From assembly GCF_022539665.2 (NCBI RefSeq), contig NC_081337.1, positions 5,060,679 through 5,124,678 of the forward strand: a stretch of DNA of 64,000 bases, written 5' to 3'. The notes beneath the pieces were generated by a model. It saw only the letters and a list, made by a program, of their open reading frames with translations. It made no database searches and was not told where the DNA came from. Of this stretch, positions 23,201 through 35,286 are shown piece after piece. How positions within the stretch are numbered: position 1 is the stretch's first letter; each line of letters starts with the position of its first letter. The DNA is from Daphnia carinata. Lineage: Eukaryota > Arthropoda > Branchiopoda > Diplostraca > Daphniidae. A program made the translations under genes and the position numbers.

Positions 23201-26200
23201 CCTTAACTACACGGTGCGTTACGTCCCGCAACCGGGCGGCCGCAGCTCTCCCAACAACGCTCCAGACGTGGACATGAAAGGAAACAACATTCGATTGTTG
23301 CACTACCGCCGAGATCCAGTCGAAGCATCGAGATCTGTCGCCATCTCTGTGCCCATAACTGAACAATATTGGCAACGCGAAGATGGACGTCCAGCCGATC
23401 GTGAACATTTGCTGATGGTGCTGGCCGATTTGGATTCCATCCTGATTAAAGCCACCTACACCACCCGCACCTCTGAAGCCTCGTAAGATTTTTATGTTTT
23501 AAATCAAACATTTCCATATGATTGGAATCGTTTTTTTTTTTTTTAACATTTCCAAAGGCTCTCTGAAGTGTCGATGGACATTGCCGAAGAAAGAAACACT
23601 GGACAGACTCGGGCTTACGCCGTCGAGCAGTGTTCCTGCCCGCGAGGCTACAAGGGTCTCTCGTGCGAGGATTGCGACGCTGGATACACTCGCTCTGTCC
23701 AGGGAGTTTATTTGGGTCTTTGCGAGCCGTGCAACTGCAACGGCCACTCTAACGAATGCGATTCAGACACTGGCGTGTGCGTCAACTGTCGCGATCACAC
23801 GACCGGTGAAGAATGCGAACTTTGCGAAGCCGGGTACACTGGCGATGCCACATTAGGCACTTCGAACGATTGCCGTCCGGATGGAGGTCGTCCACCGACT
23901 TGTTCTTGCGATCCGCGCGGTTCGCTCCGCCCCGATTGCGCCGACGGCCGTTCTTGTGCTTGCAAGGTATGAATTCAGCTCTGAAATGAAACCAGTGCAC
24001 ATGCATAAATTTAAAACGATAAAATAATTGAATTGAATAGGCCAATTGCGAAGGACCTCGTTGCGATCGCTGCCGTGAAGGATCGTTTGGTCTGATGGAA
24101 CAGAATCCGCTAGGATGTTTGAATTGTTTCTGCTCGGGCGTGGCACGCGAATGCAATTCGGCCAAACTTTACCGCTCGCAGGTGACGGTGCAAATAACCG
24201 ACAATCAGCACGGATTCATCCTGAGCGAGCGCAACGGAGTCTCAGTCCCTAATTTGAGGATCAACATTGATCAAAACGAAATCAGCTACACGTTCTCTTC
24301 GACACCGGCCAGATCGCCGAAACTCTACTGGTCTTTGCCAGCAGAATTTACTGGCAACAAGGTACAGCTCTTCGTTCATTGCCTTCCATCAATTAGGAGA
24401 CTAACGAGAAAATGAATTCCAGGTGACGTCTTACGGCGGTCAAATTTCCATCACGCAACGGTACGACGAGCGTCAAGGCGCTGTGGGTCAGCGTTTCACC
24501 GACAGTGACGTCATTTTGACGAGCGGACGAACCTCTTTGGCTTTTATCAACCCGAATCAAATCCGACCCGGCCAGACGGTGACGTACACGGTCCCTCTGA
24601 GAGAGACGGGCGGATGGCGGCGACTCGACACGGGATTGGCCGTCACGCGCGAAGACATGATGCGCGTCCTGTCCGATCTTCAGACCATCGAAGTCAGGGC
24701 CACGTACAGCTACAGCATGGCTTACGCCAGCATCAGCAACGTTGTCATGGATACGGCCGTGCCGACCAACAACGGCCAAGAGCAGCCGCGCGATGTCGAA
24801 GAATGTCGCTGCCCGGAGGGCCACGTTGGAACGTCGTGCGAGCAATGCGCGCCGGGATATTATCGCGACCGATCGTCTGGACTGACGGGCCAATGCCGCC
24901 GCTGTCCGTGCAACAGCAACGAGGAGAATTGCGTCCAGCAGTCGGACAATCGTGTCGTTTGTAACTGCCGTCGAGGATTCAGCGGCCGCAATTGCGAAAT
25001 CCAAGGTAAAGCGAGACACGTTTTCTTTTTTTTCCGTTTCGACTGGCCAGATTTATTTCTTAGTAGTGGACATTTGTCCGTCAAGCATGATGTATAATAT
25101 TTTTTTTTTTTTTTTTTTTTTCTTCTATGACTATCGGTTATGGGTTTTTCTGACTTTTTTTGCCGCTATCGACAGCAATTTCATTTTCTCATAATGTTTT
25201 TTATTGATAAGAATCGAATTCATTTTGGTTGGGTTGTTCCAGTTTTTTGGTACACTTTGTTAGGGATGTTGTTCGGGTAGGGAGGGGAGCGCATGAATTT
25301 GCCAGTACGAGTAGGCTAGTGCATGTTTTTGTTGTTTATTTCTCACCCATTCTTGTGTGCCTCCTCTTTCAAATGCGCCCACTTTGCAATGCGGCGAACA
25401 AAAACAAAAACGAAAAAAAAAAACAAAAAAAACCCCAAAAAACATCAGGTGGAATACGAATGGAACTGGTTCCAATGAGAGCGCAAGCGACGGCCGGACA
25501 AGTGGTCAATTTCGTCTGCGCCTATTTCAGCATGGAACGGCTCGAAATCGATATCCAGCCCATTGGCCACAATCACGTTGATGGCAAAATGCTTCCAGCG
25601 TCGGTCAGCAAGGCGTTTATGGTCGGCAAGCCGGTCAGTGACGTGCTCAATCACTTCCCTTGGGGCCACCGACGCTCATTGTCCCTCCTCATCGACGCCA
25701 GCCATCGCCAAGTCAAATGCCGCGTCACCAACACCGAAGGCCTAGTCCTCGGCGAACTGACGGCTCTGATCCAGCCAGCAGGTTGCCTGTCCAATCACGA
25801 AACAAACCACACGAAAAGAAAACGTGTTTTTTTTTTTTTTTCTTCTTCTATTTTCATTGTCGCAAAAAAAAAAAAAAAAAAAAAAAAACACAAAACAAAC
25901 AAACAAAAAATCCACAAACGAAACCGTCCGTCGTTCCATTTTCGTCCGTCGCAAACCGACAACGTTGCGCTTGATTTTTTCATCTCCGTCCCATGTTGTC
26001 GCTTCTCGTTTCACGAACACACGTACACGCCGATGAAACTTGAATTCTTAACACGTTAACACGGCTTGGCATCAGTGTGCAATGTGCTTGTCCGTTTGTG
26101 TCTTTACTGTGTACGTGTCCGTCTTTTGGCTTGATTCGTTTTTTGTTTTTGTTTTTTTTTCAAACTGAATGTTCGTGTCACGTTTGAGAGGAAAACTAGT

Positions 26201-29200
26201 TGTAACCGTCTAGCGTGAACACGTGCTCATTTTCGTCCTGATTTTCTGACCCGGTTTTAGATGCCGATCAACAACGGCCCGTGGCCCCACCAGCTCCGGC
26301 CAGCCCGACCATCGTGCTGACCGTGACCGACCCGAGAATTCAAATCGCCGAAGTCGGATCGACGGTCCGCTTCCGTTGCAGTGGGCAATCGTTAGTCGGC
26401 CGGCAAGTGCTTCTTCGCTGGGCCAAGGAAGGCGGTTCGCTTCCGGCCGGTCGCGCTCAAGATGACCGTCGTGGTGTTCTCATCATCACCGACATCCGCC
26501 ATACCGACTCGGGCACTTATGTCTGCAGCGGCCAGGACGGCATCAGCGTCGTCACCGAGACGGTCGTCCTCAACGTCGGAGGTTGGTTGTTCCGTGACGT
26601 TTTCAAATGATGTTCGTCTTCTCCCTTCTCATCTGGGTGTCCTTTTTTCTGTTGCCTTTAAATTCTGATGTTTGATTGATTTACCTTTTTGTGTGTGGCA
26701 CGACAGCTTTCTTTATGGATGTTGGCACAATGACAGGTACATCCTCCACGTTCCACACGCGCCTCTCTTTTGACGCTCTTTCTTTTTTCCGTGGATTTCG
26801 TTTTGAATTCGATGTTTCTTTCATCATTTTTATGTTACTCTTTTGAAAATTGTACGAAAAAAAAGAAAAAAAAAGTCCAGTATTTAATAGTGTTTTGTTT
26901 GATTGTTGGTGGAACGTTAGGTCAAAGTCCGAGCCCGCCGCTGGTCTCTGTTGAGCCACGCTACGTCGAGGCGCAGCTTGGACAGAGCATCGACGTGCGC
27001 TGCACAGCCCAAGGCTTCCCTGCGCCCAGCATTCAGTGGCTGTCTGCCCGCGAAATTCTCGTACGTTTTCAACGAAACAAGTCGCTATTGCAAATCTGCA
27101 TCACGTGTCGTTTCGTTCCACGCAGGTCCCGACGACCGACGGAGTGCTCAAAATCGCCTCGGTTCGCAAATCGGACGAAGGAGAGTATACCTGCACTGCT
27201 AGCAATCCTTCCGGAACCAGCACCGGACGAGTCAACATTTACGTTCGATCAGGTCCGGTTTTTAGGCATTTAAATTAGCACGAAATTAGAGATAAATGAA
27301 TAATAATAATTTTTAAAAAATGCAGAACCTGCGCCACAACCGGAAGAGAATCCCGTCCAAGTGGTGATTGCCCCTACGGACACGACAGCCCGTCGCGGCG
27401 AAACGATCCGCCTGGTGTGCCGCGCTGAAGTCGTTGGTGATCGGGTCGTCCCCGTCATCCGTTGGACCCGATCGGAGGGTCCCCTACCCGCCAATGCCGG
27501 CCAATCGGCTGGCGTCTTGACCATCCCGAGCGCCTCGCCGTCCGATTCCGGCATTTACGTCTGCACCGTCACCACCGTTTCGGGCTACAAGCAGCAATCG
27601 CAGGCCCGCGTCACCGTTTTGGCCTACAGAGGTCCGCCCACTGTCCGTATCGAGCCAGACAGACAAACCATCTCCCAGGGCACTTCGGCCGAGCTCAGGT
27701 GTCTCGCCGTTGGTGATCCGTCACCCACCGTCCGCTGGACCAAGGTCGGAGAGGGATTTACCAATAACATCCTGGTCACCGGGCCAGTACTCCGCATCGT
27801 TAACGCCATGGTCAGCGATCGAGGAATGTATATTTGCACGGCCGAGAATCCCGGCGGAGTTGCCCAGGCGTCCGCCATCGTCGAAGTCGAACGGCGAGAG
27901 CCTCCGGCCGTCGAACTCTACCCGCAGACGAAACAGACAGTGGTGCAAGGAGGAAGCGCTCTCTTCCAGTGCAGAGTCACGGCCGGCATCCCGACGCCCC
28001 GCGCCAGATGGGCCCGCGTCGACGGCCGACCTCTGCCCAATAACGTCGAAGAGCTGGACGGAGGCGTCATCCGGTTCAACCGCGTCACTGGCAACGAACA
28101 GGGCCAGTACGTTTGCACGGCCGAGAACGACGCCGGAAGCATCACGGGAGTGGCCACTTTGACGATCCAGTCGATTCCCGTCGTCACCATCAGTCCCAAC
28201 GCCAACAACGGACCCATCCGCGTCAAAGAAGGCCAGCGCTTGAGGCTGGAATGCCGCGCTCAGGGAGATCCGGCGCCGTCCGTCTCGTGGAGACGACTCC
28301 GCACCGGATTCCTCTTTGACGCCATCGACGCCAAGGAGACGCAGCAGATCGCTGTATACGACATTACCCGCGTCGGACAATCGGACGAGGGCACTTACTC
28401 TTGCACGGGCCGCAACGACGCCGGATTGACGGAAGAGCGCATCCAGATCGTCGTCGAAGCCTCGAGCGGACGCGGTGACATCGAAGAGAATGAAATCGAA
28501 ACGGACGGTAGCAGCAACACGGGTGGCGGCAACATCATCGGCGACGATTTCTTCCGTGTCCCCGTCGGCGGAACGGCCGAAATGCGCTGCGTCCTCACCG
28601 GATCGCAGCAAGGAATCTACTTGGATTGGGTGCGCAGCGACGGAGGAATGCTCCCAGCCGACAAGGAGATTCGCGACGGTGTTCTCTACATCCGCAACGT
28701 CCAACCGGACGCGGCCGGAGTCTATTCGTGCGTCGGCATCAGCTCGCAAGGCACACAGATTTTTAGCGCCGACAGACGCCTAGAAGTCGTTGGTAAGTTT
28801 TGTTTTGTTTTGTTTTGTTTTGTTGTTGTTTTTCAAGAGTAGTGTGATATTTCATGTTGGTTATTTGTGTGTTTTGACGCTTTTCCATTGGTGGACAATA
28901 GGAGATCCTTGTGATCTCCTTAATAGAGGTAAAAAAAAAAAAAATCAATTTTGAATTTAGGATTAATTTGTTTTATTGACATTATAATGATGTGCTTTTA
29001 TGTTTAAATGCCTTGCCATCAGCTCGGAAGTGTGAGTATTATTCCGTCATTTTTGATCGATTATTTATTAGCTTTAATTCATGCATTTTTCTTGTATAAT
29101 TACATGAATTGTTTTTGTTTTTGTTTTTGTTTTCGTTTTTCAAAATTAGCTCCTCCACGCCTTCGATTGGAACCTCAACGTCAAGTGGTCCGACCGGGTG

Positions 29201-32200
29201 ATCAGGTGGACATCCGCTGCGAAGCTTCCGGCGATCAACCCATTACCATCAACTGGATCAAAATGGATGGCGTTCTCCCGCCAGCCGTCCTCGTCAACAA
29301 CGGCCAATTACAGGTATTCCTCATTTGTTTTTGTTTTTTTGTTTTTTTTTTTGTTTTTTTTGCACATTTTCATATTTATCATTGGCGTAGTTCCGAGGCA
29401 TCGCCGTCTCCGATGCGGGTCGTTACGTGTGCGCGGCCCGCAACTCTGTCGGCCAAGCCGAGGCCGTGGCTGAAGTCATCGTCAACGGTAAGCGATACAT
29501 TCATTTCTTTGAACACGAAGGTCTTATTTAAAAAAAAAAAAAAGAAAATCCGAGTCTGAAGAATTTCAATGCATTGCCTTAAAATCTGAATTTGTTCTCA
29601 ATTCTGCTAACCGGGAATGGACAGCTACTGCTCCGATTCTGCCGCGTCCTGATTGGATGTGGGAGTTTCGCGAGCAGCCACCTCGCAGAGGTTACACACA
29701 TTTTCAATTTTGCGTTTTTTTTTTGTTGTTTTTTTCGATGTGGTGGATACAAATCGGCGCATGTCTTCATTTCATTTCTTTCATGTTGCGCTTTCAATGT
29801 TAGTTTTACATCGGTTGATTATTATTTATGCATGACGTTTGGCCCTATCTGGAACACCTTGATTGGTTCATTGAAAATGAAAACAAAATGGCGAAAAAAA
29901 CAAAAACAAAAACAACAACAACAACAAAAAACAAAAAACAGAGGATCGAGTGGTGAGCGGGACGACTGGAGGCCAGCGCCAGACGGACGTCTACATCGGT
30001 AGCACGGTGGAGTTGAGCTGCAATTTAGCAGCTGGAACGACTGGCCGCATCCAATGGAGCCGCGATCGAGGCCTCTTGCCTCCGACCGCCTTCAAGACGG
30101 CCGAAAACAAACTGGAACTGACGAACGTGCAGCCGAGCGACGCTGGACGTTACCTGTGCGAAGTGACTGGACGACAGGGCACGTCATCCGAATACGTTCT
30201 TCTCAATGTCAAAAGTAAGCCACCGTCCAACTGGGCACGTAGGGCGCAGTACCAGGAAGCCGTAGGCCGGCCTGCCGAGGCCCGTAGAGGGCGTCCGTCG
30301 CGCAAAATGAAATGATCACTGCCAAAAAAAAAAAAAACAAAACAAAAAAAAAAACATAACCCACGAGAAAACATATGAAAAAATCTAATCTAACTTTCTA
30401 TTGCCCCCTCCCTATTCATTAATAAGTGCCTAACTGCCCCACCCAACCCCACAGCTCCTTATACCTTTTGACCTTTTTAGATGCCATTGTTTTTAGAATT
30501 TAATTTGAGGTTTTACAGAGAGTCGACGACGTCGTGGAACGTGTTTTTTTTTGTTTTTTTTTTTCACCTTTTGATTTCCAGCTTTTATGAAAAAGAAAAA
30601 AAAACCCCAATTTTTTCGAACCTTTCTGGCTGTCTCAAAAAAAACAAAAAACAAACAGACAACGCGGTGTCGAGTTGAAAGACGGCCAGACGTATCCCCC
30701 CCATTTCCCCACCTTCCTTTGATTGTTGTTTTCATTTTTTGGCTCGCAGACATTTTGTACGATCAGCAAACAATTTGATTCTTTTGCAGCCATTCTCTTC
30801 TTCTTCTTTTCTTTTATTCTTTTATTATTTTTTTTTTCTTCTTCAATTAACATATTTCGATTGACCATCGTCTTCTACGCCGTTCCAAAAACAAAACACA
30901 CCTAACAAAAACAGACTCGAACGGTGAATTACTTTCTCTCTCTTTCTCTCTTTTCCATTTTCTCTATTTCAAAAAAAAAAAAAACCAAAAATAAGAAACC
31001 CAAAGTTTTTCGTTGTCTTTGTTGCACGATTGCACATGGAATTCTAAAACAAAAACCGTTTGATCATTGACCTATGTGTGTCTAGCGGACAAAGCGTCGT
31101 GCGCCCATAGCGAGTTCCAATGCAAGGACGGCCAGTGCCTCAAGAATTCGACGCGTTGTAACAACGTAATCGATTGCAAAGACAAGTCGGACGAGTTCAA
31201 CTGTTTTAAAGGATACAGATCTCGCAAGATACGCGGTTCGTTATACGAGTCTCTCTCAAACTCTCCCCCCGTCCCAAATCGCAGCTCACATTCAAATTAA
31301 TCCAACACGCAGACAAAAAAAAAAAAAAGCTTTCCTTTTGCTGGGACAAAAAACATTTCATAAACAAACTGCAAACAGCAGCCCCATCCCTCAAATTATG
31401 TCGCAGTGTTTCGTCCACGTCCTTTCTCTCTACTTTTTTTTTTTTTTTTTTTTTTTTTTTCAAAATCTTTTTCTTATTTCTGGCGGGATTCAACTAGCAA
31501 TTTCAATTGCCTTTTATTTTTCCCTTCTTCTGCTGCCGCAATCATTATTGGCTCTAGGTGTATTGTGATCGCGTCGTGTCCAGCCGTCCCCCACAACAAA
31601 CTTTACTTCTGGCCAAATTGCAAAAAAAAACAAAAAAACGAAGGGGATAACGTCTAAATTAATCGTACAGTCTTGACACATACACGCACACCTCACCGTG
31701 AACGAGGCTGGTGTGCGCGCAACAGGATGTCGAGCTTTCATTTTTCATATTCACCAACGGGGGAAATGGGACGCTCTGATCCATTGTGTTTGCAGGTGGC
31801 AAAAAGTAGATGCTGCGTGTCTACCTGTGTAGACCGATCGGAACTCCCTCCCGTAAAAAAACAAACAAAACAAAAAAAAAAAACAAAGCAAAGGACCCTC
31901 CCTGAAGGTTATATTTGCATCCTTTGGAACAGACACAGCGCTAGGCATTTCTTATATCTTTTGACACCAGTTTGCAACCAGCTGATTGGAATGTTTGCCT
32001 TTTGGTTTACAAGCAAAATGAGCAAATAGCTTTCTGAGGCTTTGATTGGCTTCGTCTTGTGCTCTCGTGTCCTCGTCGTGTTTTGTCCTACGTTTGATTC
32101 TTCCAGTGACGTTGTTTAGTGAACAATGATTTGGGCTTTGTTTGTTTTGTTTTTTTTTTTCCCCCCCCCCCCTTTTTTTTTTTTTTTATGATATACCGTC

Positions 32201-35200
32201 GTGTCGTCTTTTTGTGTTTGTCTTTTGCTTTTTTTTTTGGAATGGGTCAGTGTTTTGTTTCTAGTGTCTGAGCGGGAGCATGAGCTTCGTGGAATGATCG
32301 AAAACGTAATCCATTTGGGAGCTTGATTTGTTGGTTTGGCAGTTGCATCGTATTCGATGTGATTGTGTCGCTTTTTTATTCAATTTATTTGGGGGGATTT
32401 TTAAATGTTTATGACAAATTTATTTTCTTCGGTGTCTGATTCATTTTCTTTTTTTTTTTTTTTTTTTTTTTTGTTTTGTCATTTTTTTTTCTCTCTCTCT
32501 CTCTTTCTCCATCTCTTTCTCTCGCTTGTCTCTCGATTTTGTGTGCCCGTCTTTCGGTTGGCCGCTTTGGTACATGTGCAGGAGCGCCCACGTTGGCCGT
32601 CAGTCTCACGCCCAACAAAGAGTCGGTGCGTCGCGGCGACAACTTAGAAGTGCGCTGCCAAGTGACTGGCGATCCTTCGGCCCTGGTCTCTTGGCGTCGC
32701 ATCGGTGGCTCCCTCTCGCGCAACGTCCAAGTGCTCGGCAACCTGCTCAGGTAAGTTATAGCATTCACCTCATGCTATACGTGGTGATGCAATAGCCGCT
32801 TTTATTTTATTTGATTTATTTATTTAATTTTTTTTTTTTTTCGTTTTGCAGAGTGACGGATGTCAAACCGGAGAATGGCGGCGTGTATCGCTGTCAGGTG
32901 CTCAGCACGGCCGGCACGTTCGAGGAGAATTACGTCCTCTCTATAGAAAGTACGTTTTGAACTGTTGAATTGTCTTGTTGTTGAACTCTAATCGTGTCAT
33001 GTGTCTCTCTTCCTTTAATCGTACCTTGCTTTTCTTAAAAAACAAAAAACAAAACAAAATATGGATGTTTATCACCGCGGTAAGTCCACCGACGGCTATT
33101 TTGTCTCTTTAATGGCAAACGAAACTTGAGTGTGTGATTTTACTGATTCTAAACTGAAAATCTGTTGTTTTCTTCTCCCGTTTGAAAATAGCCGATAATG
33201 AAATGCCACACAATGACGATGTCGCAGTGGAAACGCGCACCGTGTCCGTCCAGTCGGCCGTCATGATGGAATGCCGCACGGATTTACGCCAACCCGTCAA
33301 ATACACGTGGTCGCGTCAAGGAGGCATCCTTCCCAAATCCGCCAGAGTCGAAGGCGTAAATAAGATTGATTAATTTTAAAAATGATCTGACCCATTTAAA
33401 AAAAAAAATGAAAAATTTTGTATGGAAAGTCGAAGTTATCGATCCCGGAAGTGAGGGCAGAAGATGCCGGAACGTACGTCTGCACGGCCCGCAATACCGA
33501 AGAGACGATGGACATCCCCACGGTTCTCGTGGTGACTGGCGTCGTGCCTTACTTTGCCCAGGCGCCGCTCTCCTACATGCAGATGCCGACGCTGCCCAAC
33601 GCCTACATGGAATTCGACATTGAAATCTCCTTCAAACCCGAGTCGCCCGACGGCCTCATCCTCTACAACGGACAGCAGGCGGGCGGAAGCGGCGACTTTA
33701 TCTCCTTCGGCCTCAACAACGGATTCCCCGAGTTCCGTTTCGACGTCGGTGCCGGTCCGGCCATCATCAAGTCGGACAAACCGCTGGACATGGGCAAATG
33801 GCACACGGTGAAACTGGCCCGCAACCGTAAAAACGGCACCATGACCGTTGACGATGACGGAACATTCCACGGATCGGTCAGCGGCCGCTTCCTCGGACTG
33901 GACCTCATCGAGCCGCTCTACATCGGTGGCGTTCCCAACATCCGCTCCATCCACAAACTGGCCGGTTTCTCCCGCGGTTTCGTCGGCTGCATCGGCCGTC
34001 TAGTCGTCGGATCCTCTGCCCACGAGCTGGTCCGCGACGCCACCAACAGTCGCGGCATTACCACCTGCGAAACTTGCGCTCTCAATCCGTGCGAGAACGG
34101 CGGCGTCTGCCAAGAAGCCTACACCGAGCAGGGCTACTCTTGCATCTGCCCGTCTGGATTCTCCGGATTGAACTGCGACAAAATCGGCGAAACTTGCTAC
34201 CCAGGTGCGTGCGGTACGGGTCGCTGCGTCAACATGGCCGGCGGATTCGACTGTCTCTGTCCGCTCGGCAGATCGGGCATGAATTGTGAAAAGGAGATTG
34301 TCATCTACGAGCCGGCCTTCTCAGAAGGCTCTTTTGTCGCGTATCCGACTCCGCCAAAGAACGCGCTCAGAAAGTATTTCAATTTCATTTGCAAATTTTT
34401 AAAATTTGATCAGTTGGCCCTAAAAAATGATTGGTGTTTTTAGAATGCGCATGTCGATGCGGATCAAGCCGAGGCAAATTCGAGACTCGTTGCTGGCCTA
34501 TTGCGCTCAAACGGAAGAGGGACAGGGCGATTTTTCGTCGCTGGCCATCAAAGACAAGCGAGTCGAGTTTCGATTTGATTCCGGATCGGGCCCGGCCATT
34601 TTGAGGAGCGATCGCGAAATACGAGCCGGCGAATGGGTTCAAATTACGGCCGATCGCAGCTTCCGAGACGGCGTCTTGTTCGTCAACGACGGGTCAGAGG
34701 TGCGCGGCAAATCGCCCGGCTCGACGCGCGGACTCAACCTCAACACTCGCCTCTTTGTCGGCGGGTGGGATCGCCAACACGTCCGCCTCAGCCCCGGTGT
34801 CAACGTGACGAGCTCCTTTGATGGCTGTCTGTCGCAGTTTGAAGTCCAAGGAATGGAACTGGATCTGGTGAATTCCGTCATCGATTCGGCGAACGTCGAG
34901 GATTGCGGCGGAGCTAGCGCCTGCGAGCGCAAACCTTGTTTCAATGGCGGCCTGTGCACAGAGACGGGCTCCACCTTGACTGATTACACCTGTCAGTGCG
35001 AGGAAGGTTTCAGCGGAAGGAACTGCGAAATTGAGGCCGACTTGTGCCAGGTGATCCGTCCCTGTCAGAATGGCGGCAGCTGCATCGGTACTTACAACGC
35101 TTATAAATGCAACTGTCCCATGGGATTCGGCGGAAGCAATTGCGAACGCAGTAAGTTTATAACCCAATCTCTATCCCTATCCATTTTGGTTTGTTTTGTT

Positions 35201-35250
35201 TTTTGTTTTTTGTTTTTTTTCTTTCAAAATAATAATCAATATCATTTTTG

Positions 35251-35286
<36 letters not shown>

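Noticed and set aside
19612-28749. Long minus-strand frames opposite the perlecan laminin IV and Ig exons
   Set aside because: Antisense shadows of GC-rich coding exons with clear family identity on the plus strand.
30915-30923. Another 9-base phase-compatible AG...GT segment
   Set aside because: Weak donor and poly-A context; such short matches are expected by chance.
33061-33085. Perfect donor (GCG|GTAAGT) suggesting a micro-exon before Ig14
   Set aside because: No AG acceptor lies between it and the preceding exon end, so no exon can be bounded.
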